Positions 1 through 8,525 of a stretch of 43,267 nt of DNA are shown piece by piece. Position numbers and translations under genes: made by a program. The first letter of the stretch is position 1, and every line of letters begins with the position of its first letter. The notes under the pieces were generated by a model. The model was not told where the DNA came from and did no database searches. It saw nothing but the letters and a program-made list of their open reading frames with translations. The stretch comes from Bacteroidota bacterium. GTDB taxonomy: Bacteria > Bacteroidota > Bacteroidia > AKYH767-A > OLB10. The DNA lies in the NCBI GenBank assembly GCA_016721435.1, contig JADKIC010000037.1:1-43267 (forward strand), given 5' to 3'.

Positions 1-611
1 CATTTTCAAACGCTCCGCATTCTCAACATGTTTAAACATGGCATCTTCGCTGTCATTGAATTTGCATTTCTGATTGTGTGAAACCCGCCTTGCGAAGCTC
101 TTCGGCCAAAGATTTGGTATCCCACATCCACATATGATGCGCATTCCCTAAAAATGTATTGATAAGCCCTTTCACGCCCCGTTGACGTTCTGTGATGCCC
201 ATAAGGGTGTTGTTGATGAACTTCACGCTGGCCTGATTGTCTCCGCTATCCAGATCCTTGATGTACTGTCTGCTGATGTGCTCAAGGTCCGGGACAATAC
301 ATCTGAAAATACCTCCCTTCTTTGGCTTAATACCTGCATTTTTAGCGCCTCTCTGAAATCTAAAAGTGACAGATGTTCTAAAGTATGTGAACAATATAAT
401 CCATCACAGGAGTTATCCGCTAACGGTAATCCCTTTGTGATATCACCGTACTTTACATTGGAAGAAATGACGTATTTAACTGGCTCTTTAAAAGTGATCC
501 GATCAATGGAGTTTTTTGTACTCTTAATGTAGGGGAAACATCAAAGTTAACCCATTCCTTAGGAGCTGATAATCCACATCCGTATTGTACATAAAGTTTT
601 TCCATAGTCAT
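1..611 (-). CDS. SAM-dependent methyltransferase, frameshifted and cut by the window edge
   Basis: Predicted class I SAM-dependent methyltransferase of the type found in polysaccharide or lipid modification clusters; the substrate cannot be told. The start at 611 reads MTMEKLYVQYGCG, then KEWVNFDVSPTLR, the usual opening of this family. The frame breaks near 455-468, continues as GLPLADNSCDGLYCSHTLEH (the family's late Rossmann-fold motif), breaks again near 350 in an A-run, continues as KPKKGGIFRCIVPDLEH and later LGNAHHMWMWD, and breaks once more near 75 into CKFNDSEDAMFKHVENAER before leaving the window. Each piece matches the family order without gaps, so I infer three indels in one gene, probably sequencing errors. 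The family assignment is from recall of conserved strings, not from a search. Confidence 0.75.
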
Positions 612-1164
612 TGAAGCGTATTGATACCGCAGATCGAAGGTTTTCGTTTAAACCGATTATACAAGAATTCTGATATTTTGTTCAGTTTATATCACTTTAC
701 GAATATATTTAAGTTTTTGTTCATACTTGCAAACCGAACGGATGAAGTAAATGTATGGCATACGCTAACTTTGATTGGATGTTTCAGTCTATGTGTAAAT
801 GAAACAATGTAGGAGTAGATACTAAAATGGAATTCTCTGCAGTAAGATGGTCTATTCATTTGTTTTTCAACTATATAATACTAAATTCCTATGAATTAAT
901 TTAGTTTTTCAGATAGAGGAGAAGCCGGTAATTTCATTACTTATTCCATCAAAACAGACAAGTGAAATATATTTCTTTTGAATCATAGGTATTCGCTTGC
1001 ATGTATTTCGAGGGGATGAATTGGGAATAATTTTCTCCTCATTTATTAATTCACCTACATTTACAGGATTATCGTTACATCGAAGTGGGTGATGAAGCTA
1101 TTGCCGGACTACCTTGTTTTCCATAATTGCAAACAGAAAATTATTTAAAAAAAGGAGGACTTCC
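612..1164. other. Intergenic spacer with no recognised gene
   Basis: AT-rich spacer between the divergent methyltransferase (-) and DUF6629 gene (+), so it should hold both promoters. The open frames here (for example 621-812 on +, and a start-less minus frame at about 910-1100) match nothing I recognise. The right end carries a strong Shine-Dalgarno-like AAAGGAGGAC at 1151-1160, which fixes the start of the next gene. Confidence 0.4.
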
Positions 1165-1831
1165 ATGTGTTTTTCATCTACGGCCAGTTTCATTGCAGGG
1201 GCAGTATTGGCAGTTGCTGGAGCCGCATCGCTTCGGGTTATACATCATGCTGATCAGCGTCCATTGGCTATGATTCCGTTTATTTTTTCTATCCAGCAAT
1301 TTATAGAAGGATTTTTGTGGTTAGCACATACCCATCATTCATTTTCAGAGTGGGAGATGCCACTGACATATTCTTTTTTGTTTTTTGCACAAGTGATTTG
1401 GCCCTTTTGGGTGCCCTTCGCTTTTTATAAAGAAGAGCATAATATCAGTCATAAGAAAATTCTTAGAATATTGTTGTATGCAGGATGTTTATCCTCGCTT
1501 TATTTGTTATTTTGCTTGCTTCGTTTTCCTGTACAGTCCGAAGTGAAGTCCGGCCATATTCATTATCTGCTTTCTTTTCCGGCATATCTGTCACTTTTCG
1601 TCCAGTTCGTTTATTTTATTGTTACTGTGATTCCACCATTTTATTGCAAGCAAAAAGAAAAGAAGAGCAATTAGTTCATTTTTGTTTATTTCTTTTGCTG
1701 TAACGTTCCTGTTCTTCCCTGATTTTTTAATTTCAGTTTGGTGCTATTTTGCTGCATTGATTAGCATTACTGTTTATTTAGTATTGCAGGATGAATTCAA
1801 AAGTTTAATGTATAGGAAAGTTCCTTTTTAA
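1165..1831 (+). CDS. DUF6629 family integral membrane protein (frameshifted near 1655)
   Basis: Protein of about 222 residues starting MCFSSTASFIAGAVLAVAG, which resembles the characteristic N-terminus of the DUF6629 family (MCFSATASF...). Next comes IPFIFSIQQFIEGFLWL, another family hallmark. About seven hydrophobic segments are visible, so it should sit in the inner membrane; its function is unknown. The ATG at 1165 is preferred over an upstream in-frame start because AAAGGAGGAC lies four bases upstream. The first frame stops at 1674, but the +1 frame continues as FPDFLISVWCYFAALISITV to a stop at 1831, giving the expected last helix. I infer one indel in the A-rich stretch near 1650-1665. 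Confidence 0.8.
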
Positions 1832-1923
1832 TACTCCAACCAAAATGCCGGTCTGACCTTATTCATCTATAATTATTTTTGTGGAACAATTGTGCTATGT
1901 ATTTCTAAATTATATTTGCTTCT

Positions 1924-2336
1924 ATGAAAACAAAAATAACGGTCGAGACTGTGGTGAATGCCCCAATAGAAAAAGTTTGGCGGAAGTGGACAGCACCGGA
2001 GCATATTGTCAATTGGTGTCATGCTTCTGATGACTGGCATGCCCCCGCGGCGGAAAATGATCTGTGCGCTGACGGTGTCTTTAAAACTACCATGGCTGCA
2101 AAGGATGGCTCCGTGAGTTTTGATTTTGAAGGAGGTATATTTTGGTTACACCTTTTGAAAAGATTAGTTACATTCTCGGGGATGGGAGAACGGTGGATAT
2201 CGATTTCCAGAAGCAAGAAGGTGCAATCAAGATCATGGAGACGTTTGAAACAGAAGAGATGAATTCGATTGAGCTTCAGCGAGGCGGTTGGCAGGCGATT
2301 CTGGATAATTTTAAGAAATATGTGGAAGAGAAGTAA
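1924..2336 (+). CDS. SRPBCC/AHSA1-type protein (frameshifted near 2140)
   Basis: Small START-like protein of the AHSA1 (activator of Hsp90 ATPase homologue 1-like) group, about 137 residues. It opens MKTKITVETVVNAPIEKVWR and has the ASDDWHAPAAENDL block. After a frame break near 2135-2145 it continues TPFEKISYILGDGRTVDIDF and ends with GGWQAILDNFKKYVEEK, the classic C-terminal helix of this family. Together the two halves give the usual family length. These cytosolic proteins are thought to bind hydrophobic ligands; the ligand is not known here. It is a single-gene unit between DUF6629 and the FNT channel. Confidence 0.85.
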
Positions 2337-2428
2337 TGATTTACGATCCTAAAATATTTACCCTTTAAATCGTGTATTTTTTAGCGTGGTGCCGGTGCGA
2401 TAGAATTATATTCAATAGTAATCCATAG

Positions 2429-3277
2429 ATGGAAAAGGAACTTGATTTATTGCTCCCACCGGAGATGGCCCGGAAGGCGGAAGAAGTAGGTGTCGCCAAA
2501 GCAGGGATGAATACAACCAAAACGCTGATGCTGGCTATTCTTGCCGGAGCATTCATCGCCTTGGGTGCTATGTTTTCTACAGTAGTGACTGCAGGAACAG
2601 GTTTGCCCTATGGTGTAGCGAAATTACTGGGAGGAGTAGTGTTTAGCCTGGGATTGATTTTAGTGATTCTGGGAGGTGCGGAATTGTTTACAGGCAATAG
2701 TTTGATCATCATGGCTTGGGCGAACAGAAAGGTGACAGCGAAGCAAGTGTTACGGAATTGGTTGTTGGTGTATGTCGGAAATTTAGCCGGTGCATTGTCG
2801 ATGGTAGTGTTGATTCTTTTATCCGGACATTTTCTTGCCGGTGAGGGGGCTGTAGGTCTGAATATGCTTAAAATTGCTAGGGCGAAATGTGAACTTGATT
2901 TTATCAATGCGATTGCTTTGGGAATACTTTGTAATATTCTTGTTTGCCTGGCCGTTTGGCTATGCTTCAGCGCGAAGGATGTAACAGGAAAAATTATGGC
3001 GATTTTGTTTCCGGTAACCGCTTTTGTAGCTGTCGGCTTTGAACACAGTATCGCCAATATGTACTTTGTCCCCCTGGGACTATTACTCAAAATTTATGGA
3101 GAGCCGGGCTTTTGGTCACTGGTGAATTCATCGCCGGAATTGTTCGAGTCCCTAACGATGCATAATTTCTTGCTCCACAATCTCCTGCCGGTTACCATAG
3201 GAAATATTATTGGGGGCGCCGGCCTGGTGGGAGGGGTGTACTGGTTTGTGTATTTGAAGAAGAGTGGGTGTACCTAA
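2429..3277 (+). CDS. focA: Formate/nitrite transporter (FNT/FocA-NirC) family channel
   Basis: Intact 282-residue inner-membrane protein of the FNT family, which forms pentameric channels for small monocarboxylates or nitrite. The N-terminal PPEMARKAEEVGVAKA helix is typical. GGAELFTGNSLI holds the conserved Thr of the slit region, and AVGFEHSIANMYFVPLG holds the conserved pore His. Six hydrophobic helices are visible. There is a final HNLLPVTIGNIIGGAGLVGG motif. Formate versus nitrite cannot be decided from sequence alone, and neither pyruvate-formate lyase nor nitrite reductase is adjacent, so the symbol is indicative only. Confidence 0.9.
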   Translation: MEKELDLLLPPEMARKAEEVGVAKAGMNTTKTLMLAILAGAFIALGAMFSTVVTAGTGLPYGVAKLLGGVVFSLGLILVILGGAELFTGNSLIIMAWANRKVTAKQVLRNWLLVYVGNLAGALSMVVLILLSGHFLAGEGAVGLNMLKIARAKCELDFINAIALGILCNILVCLAVWLCFSAKDVTGKIMAILFPVTAFVAVGFEHSIANMYFVPLGLLLKIYGEPGFWSLVNSSPELFESLTMHNFLLHNLLPVTIGNIIGGAGLVGGVYWFVYLKKSGCT

Positions 3278-3353
3278 TACCGGTGAAAGTAAGATCGCAT
3301 CAACTCAGTCGACATTTTTTACATAATTTCCATACTAGCGTATTCTACAGTTT

Positions 3354-3497
3354 ATGAAAGTAGTAAGAGTGAGGAAAATAAGAATGCCGTTGAATAAGAA
3401 TGGGCCCTGGTTCCGGGGCTTCAATGAAAATATTTTTCGGGGATTGGATGAAAATCCTTATTTTTATGAAGGGATAAAGTCACCCGAGTTTGCATGA
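3354..3497 (+). CDS. Possible 47-residue small protein upstream of the sensor kinase
   Basis: Open frame beginning MKVVRVRKIRMPLNKNG and ending YEGIKSPEFA, in the 259-bp gap between the FNT channel and the sensor kinase. It is basic at the start and aromatic/acidic later, with no signal peptide or membrane helix. I recognise no family and see no clear ribosome site (unhelpful, since Bacteroidota often lack one). It may be chance; it ends about 45 bases before the kinase start. Confidence 0.2.
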   Translation: MKVVRVRKIRMPLNKNGPWFRGFNENIFRGLDENPYFYEGIKSPEFA

Positions 3498-3542
3498 CTA
3501 TTTTGAAAAGCACTAAAATAGTAATATCATTGATTATTGATT

Positions 3543-5788
3543 ATGGTTAGACTTATTCAGTTCGTAGGGGAGAGACTTTTTATTGTATTGATGCTTGGCT
3601 TCTTATTTTTATTTTCAGCTGATGTTTTTGCCGGTTCGTTTGCATCCGGGGATTCTTTATTGAATGAGACTTTATTGATGAAAGATGATTCGGCGAAAGT
3701 CAAAAAACTTATCAATCTTGCGCATAAGAAAATTAATGATAATGAGATGCAGGAGGCGATTCGGATCGCTCAACTTTCTCGGGTATTATCGGAAAATATT
3801 GGCTACCGTTTTGGTGAGCAAATGTCTTATACGGCTATCGGAAGGTGTTATTCCCGCCTCGGCGATCATGAAAATGGACTGAAACATTATACCAATGCCA
3901 ATGGTATTGCAATTGAATTAAACCGAAGTGTTGCTAATTCATTTGGAAATATAGGTCTCGCCTATCAGCATTTGGGGAATCTTGCAGAAGCACTTGCTTT
4001 TCAATTGAAGGCATTGAATATATATGAGAACGAAAACGATTCTCTGGGGATGGCCAAAATCTACCAATATCTTGGGTATCTTTTAACTGAGCAGGACAAA
4101 ACCGCGGAATCAATTGTATATTATAAGAAATCTTTAGCAATATTTGAAATAAATCAAAAGAATTCAGAAGTTCTTTCTGTATTGAGATTGATGGGCGTTG
4201 CGTACAGAGAATCAGGAAATCTGGATTCATCACTTTTTTTTCTGAATAAAGCCTATGAACTGGTAAAAGTGAATGGCAGTAGAAGGGATCAATCTGATAT
4301 ATTCCAAACCTTAGCGAGTACACATCGGGTGCTGTGCGAGTTCGCCGCGGACAGTAATATTGCTAAATATCATTTTAATGAATCATTAAGATTGAACCAA
4401 CAATGCTTGAAATGGGCAGAAGAGTCCGGTAACGAAAATCGGATTGCAAAGTTGTATGGAAATATGGGGAGTTTATATTCCTGCCGGCTCCAATATACAT
4501 TAGCACGGGAAAAGTACAATGCTGCGTTGAATCTTTTATTAAAATCATCAGATAAAGCCGATTTGCGTGCCATCTATTTGAACTTATCTGATTTAGACAG
4601 TCTGATGGCAGCTGATCAACATTTCTCATTGGAAGAAAGACTGCAATTTGCCCGCAGTTCATTGGTGAATACTAAACTTGCTGAAGCACTCCGTTATGAA
4701 ATTATAAATGAGGAAAGCACCCATAAACTTGCAGAATTAAACACAAAGTACGAAACAGAAAGAAAAGACAAAGAAATTCTGTTGTTGAATAAAGAAAAGG
4801 ACTTACAGAAAGTCATGTTGAAGGAACAACTATCTACATTGCTGATTTCAAACCTTCGCCAGCAGAAGGATGAACAGCAAATAGAATTGTTGAGAAAAAT
4901 CGGCGATGTGAAATTGTTTGAACTCAATGCAGCACAGCAGGAAATTGAAGCCCAAATTATGAAATCGAAAGTAAAGGAGAACGCCCTGGTAATAGCTGAA
5001 AAAGACATGGCATTGAAGGAAAAGGAGCTTTCAAAAGAAAAATGGCTTCGAGGGTCTATCTTGACAGGTTCTTTTGCCATATTCTTTGTTGGTCTTCTTC
5101 TCTTTAACCGGTATAAACTGAAGAAACAACTGGAGCATCAACAAATTTTAATTAATCAACGCAAGAGCATCAGTGCCGATTTGCACGATGATGTGGGCAG
5201 TACCCTCAGCAGTATTAGCATCTATAGCGAAGCTATCAAAATAAATTGACCCACAATGAACCTGAACGTGTGATGGAATTGGTTCATAAAATCGGAGATA
5301 ACGCCAGGGAAACCATCACGAACCTTAGCGATATTGTTTGGAGTATTAATCCGGCCAACGATAAGGGAGAGGTGGTATTTAGTCGTATGGAATCTTTTGC
5401 CTCTTTTCTTTTATCCTCTAAAAACATTCAGCTGAACTTCAATTGTGATGAAGCTTTGCGGAAAATGGAGTTTAGTATGGAAACGCGTCAGCATCTCTTC
5501 CTCATTTTTAAAGAAGCCATTAACAATGCGGCGAAATACTCAAATGCGAAGCAGGTAAATGTAGCAGTAAGTTTATGGAATGGAAAAATAAAAATGAGTA
5601 TTGCCGATAACGGTGTCGGATTTACGGTTCCCAAATGGAGTGAGAACGGAAAAAGTAACGGTTCCATACACAATGGAGGAAATGGTTTAAGTAATATTCG
5701 TTTACGTACCGACCAACTCAAGGGAAATCTCGACATCCGGAGTTCTGCGGAAGGCACCACCCTCGAATTGGTCTTGCCCTTGACTTAA
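3543..5788 (+). CDS. TPR-containing sensor histidine kinase, HisKA_3 type (frameshifted near 5245)
   Basis: Membrane sensor kinase of about 748 residues. An N-terminal signal or anchor segment (LFIVLMLGFLFLFSADVFAG) is followed by about five TPR-like helical repeats (for example LGYLLTEQDKTAESIVYYKK), a long coiled coil, one membrane helix (GSILTGSFAIFFVGLLLF), and the HisKA_3 dimerisation motif ISADLHDDVGSTLSSI with phospho-acceptor His at about residue 548. The frame ends at 5249 and the catalytic domain resumes from 5246 in another frame: FKEAINNAAKYSNA (N box), DNGVGF (G1), GGNGLSNIRLR (G2). I infer a single indel near 5240-5250. ATG 3543 is preferred to TTG 3537. The response regulator follows 115 bp downstream and is its likely partner. 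The signal sensed is unknown; TPRs suggest a protein or peptide partner. Confidence 0.9.
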
Positions 5789-5811
5789 TTCTACATTCCG
5801 GTAATTATCCT

Positions 5812-5855
5812 CCCGAATTAGGGGATGTAGCCAATAGAGGAACCTTGTAGTTTTG
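5812..5855 (+). promoter_or_regulatory. Promoter/operator A (upstream of the response regulator)
   Basis: Near-palindrome CCCGAATTAGGG at 5812-5823, then exactly 24 nt, then TAGTTTTG at 5848-5855, matching the Bacteroidota -7 consensus TAnnTTTG. The same 44-bp layout recurs at 6683-6726 and 8460-8503. The palindrome centre would lie roughly 42-45 bp upstream of the start of transcription, a typical activator position. It lies between the kinase and regulator genes, so it would give the regulator its own, possibly autoregulated, promoter. Confidence 0.7.
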
Positions 5856-5903
5856 TATTGAATTAATAATGGAATAAGGGTATTTCCCCAAAAACACATA
5901 ACT

Positions 5904-6557
5904 ATGGCTATCCGCGTCTCTATATTTGATGATAATAAGAAATTACTGGATTCACTATCGGTTTTGATTGATGGAAGCCCCGGCTTTCAGATTGCGGGTA
6001 CTTTTCCGGACTGCACGGATATTGAAAGTAAAATAGAGAAAAGCCAACCCGATGTGATTCTCATGGATATTGAGATGCCGGGAATTAACGGTATCGAAGC
6101 CGTTAAAATAGTGAAACAGCATTTTCCGCGAATAAACGTGTTGATGCAAACAGCATTTGAGAGCGATGAAAATGTTTTTGAAGCCATCTGTGCCGGAGCT
6201 TCCGGATATATCCTAAAAAACACACCACCGGCCCGAATTCTGGAGTTTATTGTGGATGTTTACCAGGGAGGAAGTCCGATGAGTCCCAGCGTCGCCAGAC
6301 GCGTATTAGGATTTTTACAGAAAGTAAAGGATGTAGAAAAAAAGACAGCCGTGGCGATCGATTATAATCTGACTGCAAGGGAGAAGGAGGTGCTGGGATG
6401 TCTCGTCAATGGAATGAGTTATAAAATGATCGCGGATAACTGCAATATTACCTATGAAACAGTGCGTTCGCATATGAAGAATATCTATGAAAAATTGCAC
6501 GTGGCCAGCATGACAGAAGCGGTGGCGATTGCAATAAATCAAAAACTTGTTCCCTAG
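5904..6557 (+). CDS. NarL/FixJ-type response regulator with LuxR HTH
   Basis: Intact 217-residue response regulator. The receiver domain (about 1-120) has Asp9/Asp10 for Mg binding, phospho-acceptor Asp55 in VILMDIEMPG, Thr83 and Lys105. The C-terminal LuxR-type helix-turn-helix (about 150-215) has NLTAREKEVLGCLVNGMSYK and the recognition region ITYETVRSHMKNIYEKLHV. It should be phosphorylated by the kinase encoded just upstream and then bind DNA as a dimer. The shared palindrome in front of this gene and the next two genes is the obvious candidate binding site; that link is inference. Confidence 0.95.
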   Translation: MAIRVSIFDDNKKLLDSLSVLIDGSPGFQIAGTFPDCTDIESKIEKSQPDVILMDIEMPGINGIEAVKIVKQHFPRINVLMQTAFESDENVFEAICAGASGYILKNTPPARILEFIVDVYQGGSPMSPSVARRVLGFLQKVKDVEKKTAVAIDYNLTAREKEVLGCLVNGMSYKMIADNCNITYETVRSHMKNIYEKLHVASMTEAVAIAINQKLVP

Positions 6558-6682
6558 AATACATCCGGTTTTCTGTAAGAACTTGACCGCGTATCGTTCG
6601 TTTTAGATGAAATTATTTTCCTTGTTTTATAGATAGGATTAAGTGTTTCATCTGTTCTTTTGATATATACTTTTTGCTTCTC

Positions 6683-6726
6683 CCCGAATTTGGGTACATC
6701 GTACATTTTTCATCGCTATACATTTG
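6683..6726 (+). promoter_or_regulatory. Promoter/operator B (upstream of secreted paralogue 1)
   Basis: CCCGAATTTGGG at 6683-6694, a 24-nt spacer, then the -7 box TACATTTG at 6719-6726. Motif and spacing are identical in layout to sites A and C. The coding start at 6747 lies only about 20 bases after the -7 box, so the leader should be very short. It lies inside a longer upstream open frame, which argues that the real gene starts at 6747. Confidence 0.7.
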
Positions 6727-6746
6727 CTGCATCTCAAATTAAGAAA

Positions 6747-8311
6747 ATGAAACACCTTCTTCAAATTGTCGTCTTCGCATTATTTGTGAATGGACAAGTC
6801 TCAGCAGCTATCGAGGAAATTATCATCGATGAAGTAAATGGTAACACGAATTATCCCCGGCCGCTTTATGGAGCTACCGGTGATGTTACCTTTAAGGCTA
6901 CGAATGGCAACTGGAACAATAACAATTTTGGCAATAAATTACCGGTACAAGCCGGCAATAATTATAAGATCATTGTGATAGGTGACTGGATGGATACCTG
7001 GGATAGAATGGAACTGAAGCAATCCGATGGTGTCACAAATGCTAAAAATGTTTCTATTTCCAATAAGGTCAAAAGCGTGGTGGGAGGAAAAGGCCGGACA
7101 ACTTTTACCCTCACTTTAGACAATCAATTTAAGGAGGGAAATACGTTCGTGATTCGTTTCCGATATCTGGTAGAGGTAAATTCCGGATTTATGTCAGGGG
7201 AGAACATAGCATTTGAAGCGGTGGCAAAACCGGTCATTACGAATGTATCGATTGATCCTCAGCCGGTACGTGAAGGGGCAACACTGTATCTGAGAAAGAA
7301 CGTAACCTATACGCTCACTTTTACAGTTGCAAATATTCAAGGATGTATGATTTACTATAAGGGTGGGGACTTTATAAGTACACGAACCGGTGGTGGAATA
7401 ATGACAATGAAATACATAACAAGTAACTCGTTTGCTAGTCCTTATATTTCTGCTTGCAATGGCACTTTTTAAGTCCTGGCAACACATTCAAAATGCAGAT
7501 AAAACCGTACGAAAATGATTTGCGCAATGAGTGTAATTTACTGGATATGCATAATCTTCTGTTTGAATTTATTGATGGAAATGTGGATGAACCTTTCAGG
7601 AAACACCAAAGCCTTCATGTGACTGCCCAAATTGGTAGTTTGAGTAATGTCGCTCCAAATACAAATTTGTTTTCAGTGGTAGCAGGCGAGAAGTTGCCGG
7701 ATATTGTGCCTGCAAAACTTGAAAATGTTACAAGAGGAACCACCTTTAAATTTGAAAATGTTACCGTAACCGATGCGCTTGGAAATATTTATAAGGCATT
7801 GGCTGTGGATCAAAATAATACCAATGACCTGGGCCACCAGCTCACGAACCTTAATTTAGGTTCTAACTCATCTCGCCTGGTAACAAAAAGTATGGGTAGT
7901 GATCCCACATTAGGTCAAATTGAATTGATGGAAATTACAATGGGAACGTATGTGTTGCCGATAGCAAATATTGGAGCTGCCGATGCTAAGATCGCTTTCA
8001 CCAATCGATTTACTGGAAATATGGTGACCGGAAGTATCAAATTACCCACAAAGGAAGACCTAAAACAAAAAATAGCTTTTCCTTTCACTTCAACGTTTGA
8101 TTATGTCCTTCCCAGCCTGGCTACAGGTATAACCAATAATTGTGTGGTGAACAAAGCGAACATTCAGGTTTTCACTTTTTCAAATCGTCCCTTTAAATTT
8201 TATTGCGACAATCGTTGGCCTGTTGAATCACAGGTGGAGTTGAATGTGGACTTTTATAATACTATTGATGAACTGGAAGATGGAATTAATTTTAATTATA
8301 GAAAGTATTGA
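6747..8311 (+). CDS. Secreted protein of unknown function, paralogue 1 (frameshifted near 7467)
   Basis: About 521 residues. The signal peptide is MKHLLQIVVFALFVNGQVSA, then IEEIIIDEVNGNTNYPRP, NNYKIIVIGDWMDTWDRM and GRTTFTLTL, all shared with the tandem paralogue at 8526. The chain is beta-rich and Ig-like, and ANIGAADAKIAF recalls a CARDB-type segment. A late Cys pair (TNNCVV...FYCDN) is conserved between the copies and could form a disulphide. The frame breaks in a T-run near 7466-7470 and resumes as NTFKMQIKPYEN, aligning with TTFKMQVITSSN of the paralogue. The start at 6747 is chosen because the signal peptide begins there and promoter B lies just upstream. I recognise no named family and see no T9SS sorting domain. 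Confidence 0.75.
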
Positions 8312-8358
8312 ATACTGTAGTTCCGGATTGACCGGGAATTCTTACGAATTTTTAATCA

Positions 8359-8392
8359 GGGCATACTTACATTAGGGTATGCCTTTCTTTTT
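8359..8392 (+). terminator. Rho-independent terminator after paralogue 1
   Basis: Perfect 7-bp stem GGCATAC (8359-8365) and GTATGCC (8377-8383) followed by a T-rich run, TTTCTTTTT, to 8392. It lies about 50 bp after the stop codon and upstream of operator C, so the two paralogues are probably separate transcription units. Confidence 0.75.
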
Positions 8393-8459
8393 ATCCCTCA
8401 AGTGAGGTATAGCCCATGCTATCAATTCTCATTTATTCATACCAATTTCACGACCCTTC

Positions 8460-8503
8460 CCCGAATTAGGGTATACACAACCTGGAGGGAGGAGGTAGTT
8501 TTG
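8460..8503 (+). promoter_or_regulatory. Promoter/operator C (upstream of secreted paralogue 2)
   Basis: CCCGAATTAGGG at 8460-8471, a 24-nt spacer, then TAGTTTTG at 8496-8503. The -7 box is identical to that of site A, although the spacer sequences differ, so the match reflects conserved spacing rather than a recent copy of the whole region. The coding start at 8526 lies 22 bases after the -7 box. Confidence 0.7.
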
Positions 8504-8525
8504 TTAAATATAAAAACATAAAAAT

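Noticed and set aside
621..812. 63-codon open frame on the plus strand
   Set aside because: No recognisable family, composition like non-coding AT-rich DNA, no clear start signal, and it lies in the divergent promoter region.
3483..3494. CCCGAGTTTGCA upstream of the sensor kinase, resembling the shared operator
   Set aside because: Only 9 of 12 positions match, the right half of the palindrome is lost, and no TAnnTTTG box lies at the 24-nt spacing seen in the three real sites.
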